Assembly (NCBI GenBank): GCA_036971615.1
Contig: JAYKKR010000002.1
Coordinates: forward strand, 1,302,001 to 1,366,000
Source: Amyloporia xantha
Lineage: Eukaryota > Basidiomycota > Agaricomycetes > Polyporales > Adustoporiaceae
DNA length: 64,000 nucleotides
Direction of reading: 5' to 3'
The position numbers were made by a program, and so were the translations under genes. The notes below the pieces were generated by a model. It worked only from the letters and a program-made list of their open reading frames with translations, made no database searches and was not told the origin of the DNA. This document shows positions 59,097 through 64,000 of this stretch, one piece after another (the stretch's first letter is position 1; each line of letters begins with the position of its first letter).

Positions 59097-59880
59097 TTAG
59101 GTACGATGGTTTGAATAATGAGTTCATGCACGCACTACGATCACCTCCATGTAGCATAGATATCCGTCACTGTACAAATTTCTCATCGAAGATCCATAAT
59201 GTAGCTTTATTTCACGGGATTGTTACCTGCGTAGTCACGTAAACACGGCGCATCTGGTAAATTCCGAGTCGGTGACCCTGAGTATTGTATCAGCAGTCCT
59301 GTAATAGCAGTTGCTTTACCGAGGCGGCAGAAACAGGTCTAGGGTACCTTTCTTGGGCCAAATTCTTTTCAAATTCCTTGTCCGAAACGCCCACGAAAGA
59401 TCAACAGCTTCAACCCCGCTTACAGATACACTTGAGTCACCAGTCGGGGTCAACACGCTCACTCCGCGTGGTCTTATTTACTGGACTTACGGTGGATGCC
59501 TCACTGTGACCTGGAGTGAACAAGCCGTTGACATTGCGCTCCGGTTGCGTGTGGCGTCGTACTCTGGCAACTCTGAAGAGCAGCGGACCATCACCACGTC
59601 CATGCTAGCTTTGGTCATTCGCGATCGACAGCATCTCAGTATCACCCCTTAAAGTTTCGCATTGTCCACATGTCACCGAACCAGTCATCTGCTTCAAAGT
59701 GGGCTTGGCTCAAGATCAAGCTACAGTGTGGCAAGTGTGGCCGTTGCGACGCTTTGTATTTTTCGAGGGGGCCACGTTACGCGATGCCATTGTCCGGGCA
59801 CATAAATATGCTGTCGATCCTAAAAGGAAGAAAATCTCAATCATCACTCACACCCCAGACCACACTTCGAAGAGACAGCA
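59097..59880. other. intergenic, no gene seen
   Basis: 784 bp. The plus frames 59311-59652 and 59699-59920 are open but featureless. The second overlaps the start of the next gene in another frame. No repeat noted. Confidence 0.4.
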
Positions 59881-60603
59881 ATGCCAAGTATCAAGCCTGA
59901 GGAGCCAACGACCTTCATGAAATGTGGCGCCTGCCCAGCCATATTCAACGCGGTAGACTTCCACCAACATAAGGGCGTCTGCCCCGGGCAAATGCCCACC
60001 GTCGCGATCGAGCACGACCAGAGGTCGTCCAATACAGATACAGGCGGCTCCCAATCTGATCCGTCGCCCACCGGCGCTGTGTACACACCCGTCATCCCCC
60101 ACTATCCACCCGCCTCACGCGCCGGCGCCGCCCAGAGGGGCGAAGCAAACCGTGGCGCATTGCTCCCCCCGCGCCCCGCGCACCCGCCTCCCATCTCTCC
60201 ACCACCGATCTACACGTCTCACGATCCCCGCGCCGCGCGGACCCAGAACCAGACCCAGAACGTAACCCCGTACCCGTACCCGACACACAACACCGCCTCG
60301 CTGGTCCCCCGGATGCCGTCCACGCCCCAGCTCCGTCCGGTGCAGCATCCGCAGGATGCCGCGAGGCTCGCGTTGCGGGAGGAGGGCGCGTCTGGGCGGC
60401 AAGAGCGTGGTTCTGCTCAGACGAGGACGAGTCGCCGTGCTGCCCCGCCGCCGCCATTGGAGCTGTCAGGGACCCAGGATACGTCTAGAGACGAGGATGG
60501 CACTACGTATGGTGCCTCCAACGACGATATGAGCAGTGAGGCGGAGATCCAGGCGCTTCTGACTGGCGTTAGCAGTAGGAAGTACACGCAGAGGAGGCAA
60601 TAG
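59881..60603 (+). CDS. hypothetical proline-rich protein with Cys/His motif
   Basis: A single 240-residue frame runs from ATG 59881. Near the N-terminus C-G-A-C-P-A-I-F...F-H-Q-H-K-G-V-C has C-x2-C and H-x-H...C spacing like a small zinc finger (UBZ- or CCHC-like). The middle is a long Pro-rich region (P-P-R-P-A-H-P-P-P-I-S-P-P-P) and Arg/Gln-rich stretches. The C-terminus is acidic then basic. It is mostly disordered. The GC-rich composition of 60060-60420 explains the long mirror frames on the minus strand. An upstream exon is possible because the frame begins shortly after an AG. Function unknown. Confidence 0.55.
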   Translation: MPSIKPEEPTTFMKCGACPAIFNAVDFHQHKGVCPGQMPTVAIEHDQRSSNTDTGGSQSDPSPTGAVYTPVIPHYPPASRAGAAQRGEANRGALLPPRPAHPPPISPPPIYTSHDPRAARTQNQTQNVTPYPYPTHNTASLVPRMPSTPQLRPVQHPQDAARLALREEGASGRQERGSAQTRTSRRAAPPPPLELSGTQDTSRDEDGTTYGASNDDMSSEAEIQALLTGVSSRKYTQRRQ

Positions 60604-60890
60604 CAGATGGAGTAGCAGTGGCAGCATGGTGGCGCGTCCCGGCGTCGTCAAAAGTCAGGTCAGATTGGATCACGCACGAAGTTGTTTTATAACATGTATG
60701 AGGAACGATAATGTCAGTTGTTTGGAAGACTCCAATGATCCTTCACAAGCCCCATTCTCCGTTATCCATCCACCGACAGCTCTCAATACATGAGTGGATA
60801 ACTTAAAGCGCATAATAGGGTTGAACCTTGCCATTCGGGACCCGGACGTATATCCGAGTGCCACCACGAGATAATATCAATAAGGCCTGA

Positions 60891-62656
60891 TTATAAACGC
60901 GAGGCGGGTATGCAGTACTTCTGCCGCAGGAAATCGTGGATTTCATGCGCTTCGCATTGCTTGTTAGACAGGAGCAACGGACAAACCATGAAGACATACC
61001 CAATTCTACCGGTGCCTCCTGCGCAATGAGGTGTCCCGAAGACGCAATCACGACATTCGACGAATTCTGCGGTCGTCTCCAGACCATCTCCTCTCTGACG
61101 CCAGCGTCTCTTTTCACGGCAATTCCATCAGGGCCTCGTTGGCATCTCTGAAGAGCTGTAAGTACTTACGCGGCAGGATTCTTCCCCGGGACGATCCACT
61201 TCAGCTCGATACGCTCGTCAAGGACATCCACAAGGTCCCACGCTTCATAGGGCAGCATCGTATCTGAAAACACTAACGCCTCCTAGACCAGTCACCGTCA
61301 TCAGCTCCCTGACACGTCAGTGAGTGCCGGACCGTACATGTATGCCCGGCATTTTCAGCCTTACACCACCGTCTGGATCGTCGCACAACCCGCACTCGAG
61401 GTAAAGAGCAAGGACGGCGGGATGCCATGCGCCGAAGAAGGGCGAGGCGAGGAACTTCGCGCGGGCATCTTCGCTGTGTCAAGAAAGTTGTCGCGCGTAT
61501 GAGCCCCTCTGCGATGTGATGTGGGGGTGGCTAGCGTGGTGCGTACCGAGAAGGCCAGTGTTCCTGACGCTGGACAGCGCCCACCATCAGCGCGTATGAG
61601 TTCGCTTGTATCGCAGGCCCGCTGGTAGGGTACGGTCTGATGATGGGGTCGACGAGGATGAGCGACGAGAAGAGCCGAGGCTCGGCGAGCGCGGCGCGAG
61701 TTCTGTAGTGCGGATATAGGTGTGAGAATCTCAGCTGAGAGCCAAAGGACCAGACAGAGAACTAACATCGTACACCCACCGAGCGAGTGCCCGACGCCGA
61801 CGATCGTGCGAGCAGAGAAGCCGTGCATGCGACGTTCTTCGGCGACGGAGCCGCTCAGGCGCGGTAGGTGAGTTGGCAGGGCGGAGGACGATGAGGAAGA
61901 AGGCAGGTAGTGCAGGAGGAAATGGATAATATCACGAGAGTTATCTCGCCAGTCATCTACGCGTGTCATTTAAATCATGTTCATCTACAAGTTTAGGAGC
62001 GCCTCACATATCCCGCCGAGATTGCTGCCATTGACGAGGTACGCATCACCGTGGTTGACAGCTTCCCAGGCCCAGATCTCATCAATGACATACATCCCAT
62101 GAGCCTTGCGTTGTTCGTGGAGCAATTCCAGCAAAGTCGGTTCCCATGTCTAAGCAAATGAGGGACGTTTGAGACGGAAGTCGCAACACGGAGTGTCGGT
62201 CACTACCTCTTTATGGAGTCCATTGGCATGGGCAAAGAAGAGCGTGACGCCTTTGTCACTTCCGCCTTGAGGGTCCTTCCTCGCGTACCTATTCACGCAG
62301 ACCCAGAGCGGTTTCCGACTCGGGGGTAAGTGAAGGTCGCCGTTCCATTGCTTGTATCTCATAGAAGCAATTTCGTCCGCGGTCGCCAACACAGATGCCT
62401 TCCGTTGTTGCTTGTCCGCAGACCAGGTGGGTAACGTCGGTAATGGGACATCAGGGGTTGACCTAGGGAAAGCAGCGGGGACCAGGTGTGTCGTGAGTGT
62501 GAACGAATCGTCGAGAAAGGAGCGCTGTTTAGAGGGAAGCGATGGGAATGATTGTAGTACGGGGGTAGGGTCTAGCGGGCTGAGAGATCTAGGTGGGTGA
62601 GGGCAGCGGCGGCGCTGAGGCGAGCTTGCCAGACGAGGATGAGAGCGGGCAGCCAT
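60891..62656 (-). CDS. alpha/beta hydrolase with peroxisomal targeting signal
   Basis: ATG is at 62654-62656 and the stop TAA at 60891-60893, with many short introns. The sequence has T-L-F-F-A-H-A-N-G-L-H-K (beta-strand 3 and H-A-N-G oxyanion turn), W-E-P-T-L-L-E-L, D-E-I-W-A-W-E-A-V-N-H-G-D and the nucleophile elbow G-V-G-H-S-L-G-G. Near the end N-S-S-N-V-V-I-A-S-S-G-H-L-I-A-Q-E carries the catalytic His. The last exon reads A-H-E-I-H-D-F-L-R-Q-K-Y-C-I-P-A-S-R-L, ending in SRL, a functional PTS1 variant. The family includes yeast Lpx1-like peroxisomal lipases and fungal hydrolases that act in peroxisomal biosynthesis. The precise substrate is unknown. The protein is long enough to contain the cap domain. 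Confidence 0.85.
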
Positions 62657-63424
62657 GAGGGCAGCTTGATGCCTGGGACTGATCGGGTGAAAGTGTCACG
62701 ATCGTCGGTCGACACGACCTCGTGATCCAATTACCGAGCTCATTCCTTGCATTCCTCACCTGGAATCTCCATAATGATGAAGAATCTTCATTCAATATAA
62801 GTAATAGCTTCTCTCTAAGAATCAAGAATTACATCGCGTATAACAGCCAGTGTTTCAATCCGGTAGTTATACATACATACGAGCGCGAATCATCAACACA
62901 AGGTCTGTTTCATCGGAAGCATCATGGTGATCTGTTCGGACCCGAGGTTCCCAGATGCAGGCTGCGCGAGGAGGCGTATTTCCAATCGTTTAGTCTGTTG
63001 ACTCCCAAGGCTAGTCTGTATACATACATGGCTCGACTGGCAGATTCGAACTTCGCACGGAAGGCGATGTCCTAATTCAACCAGAGCTACGACTTCTCCC
63101 AGTAGCAGGCACCTGAGATATACCTCTAATCTTCCGCTGAATAACGACACAAGGTGACCCATGCTGTTCCATAAATCAGCACATCCTACGAGAGTACACG
63201 CACAACCATGGGCTTCATAAACGATAATATGTGGTTATCCGGCTTTTCCATGTCGTGATATTTGTTTTCACAATCCAAAGTCTCCGCGTTCGTGACATCA
63301 ACGGTCCTTCATGTAGTCCAAGATTTTCTTAACATTCTCGTTCTGGCTGCTTTCTATCGTTGACCGCGACAGCAGATCTGACGCACGGGGAAGTTATGCT
63401 TAGCATGAATGAGACCTGATCTTA
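62657..63424. other. intergenic, no gene seen
   Basis: 768 bp, AT-rich around 62750-62880. The plus frame 62722-63075 has no recognisable protein features. It should hold the hydrolase promoter and the 3' region of the next gene. Confidence 0.4.
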
Positions 63425-63706
63425 TTATGACGAACCGCTGTCAGAACCGGTCGGGGTGATCGTGAAATAATTCGGGTCTGCGCCATTGAGGGTCAGACTA
63501 GAACCGGTATGGCCAATATCAGCCCTCCATCCCAGTGCCGACGCGAGTTCTTTATCGATGTACAGTGTTTGGTTGTCGAGCAAGACCTTGAATTCCTTAG
63601 GCGGTTGAATCACCGGAAATGCCTTTGTGGAATTCATGCGCGACACCACGCCAAGGCGAGCATGCTGTGAGGTACGGAATATCCGACGTGACAGGAACGA
63701 GATCAT
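63425..63706 (-). CDS. small protein with mitochondrial-type presequence
   Basis: A single 93-residue frame has ATG at 63704-63706. The first 25 residues (M-I-S-F-L-S-R-R-I-F-R-T-S-Q-H-A-R) are Arg/Ser-rich without acids, a typical matrix presequence. The rest includes V-I-Q-P-P-K-E-F-K-V-L-L-D, L-Y-I-D-K-E-L-A-S-A-L-G-W and D-P-N-Y-F-T-I-T-P-T-G. The tidy head-plus-domain arrangement suggests a real small mitochondrial protein, but I recognise no family. Upstream exons are possible. Confidence 0.5.
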   Translation of the reverse strand: MISFLSRRIFRTSQHARLGVVSRMNSTKAFPVIQPPKEFKVLLDNQTLYIDKELASALGWRADIGHTGSSLTLNGADPNYFTITPTGSDSGSS

Positions 63707-64000
63707 CTACTGGAAACGGTTGAGTCAACCGTATGACTGCAAAGAGCCAAGTGCCACTGCCAGAGTCTGGACGACGTACATCGGATGTTGCCGAAATTGT
63801 CAATGATGAGGAGATGTGGGCGGCTATTGTTTGGTGGAAGTACTGAGGAATCTCTGGCTCGTAGACTGTGTGCGTATACCTGGGAGTATGCCTTCTGCAG
63901 ATAAGTACGGTGAGAGGACAATGGAACACCGGCAGCAACTTGGCAGCACACCATATGCCGATCGGCTCTGTTGGATTCCCAGGCTTGTGGGTCCAAGCAA
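63707..64000. other. right window edge, unassigned
   Basis: Open frames on the minus strand (to about 63996) have protein-like patches, but I could not place them in a gene. They could be upstream exons of the 63425 gene or a partial neighbour. Confidence 0.3.

Noticed and set aside
60092..60457. Arg/Gly-rich minus-strand frames
   Set aside because: GC-rich mirror of the Pro-rich plus-strand protein; no splice or domain support.

Overview
This window is nuclear DNA from a filamentous fungus, most likely a basidiomycete (Agaricomycetes). Introns are short (about 45-65 nt, GT...AG with CTRAC-like branch sites) and genes are packed on both strands. The recognisable products are single-copy fungal housekeeping proteins plus lineage-typical secreted ones: serine carboxypeptidases, an RlpA-like small protein and a two-domain cupredoxin. 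There is no bacterial operon structure, CRISPR array or rRNA, and I could not identify a tRNA gene. I read exons by eye. For POL5, the ALKBH1-type gene, SHR3, the T5orf172 gene, PDCD5, the cupredoxin, the RlpA-like gene, the F-box gene and several others, the spliced exon lengths sum to a whole number of codons.

Layout, 1-25 kb: the 3' end of a BAHD-type acyltransferase sits at the left edge, followed by a poorly resolved stretch (1-5.6 kb) holding a small conserved protein, a possible frameshifted small gene and traces of a membrane-protein gene. Next come POL5 (+) and MSH3 (-), tail to tail with 24 bp between stops. They are followed by a secreted protein of unknown function, a protein with a large Gly/Met-rich repeat tail (-), LETM1 (-) divergent from an AlkB/ALKBH1-type dioxygenase (+), and the F1-ATPase assembly chaperone ATP12 (-).

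Layout, 25-44 kb: two diverged paralogous serine carboxypeptidases in the same orientation are separated by about 4.5 kb of gene-poor DNA. After them come an F-box protein, a mitochondrial RsfS-type ribosome silencing factor (-), the ER amino-acid-permease chaperone SHR3, a small hydrophilic LEA-like protein (-), a gene-poor stretch and an RlpA-like double-psi barrel secreted protein.

Layout, 44-64 kb: the RAD18 ubiquitin ligase (-), a small membrane protein, the CCR4-NOT ubiquitin ligase NOT4 (-) and PDCD5 (-) are followed by a 497-bp inverted-repeat DNA transposon remnant with an 8-bp target-site duplication. Beyond it lie a T5orf172 (GIY-YIG-like) gene, a GPI-type double cupredoxin, a proline-rich Cys/His protein, an alpha/beta hydrolase ending in a peroxisomal SRL signal (-), and a small mitochondrial-like protein (-).

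The genes do not form one pathway. Themes are genome maintenance (MSH3, ALKBH1-type, RAD18), mitochondrial function (LETM1, ATP12, RsfS, possibly ALKBH1-type) and secretion/cell surface (SHR3, carboxypeptidases, RlpA-like, cupredoxin). The strongest non-genic signal is the MITE-like element at 54583-55079. The strongest gene-structure oddity is a GC-AG intron in the ALKBH1-type gene.
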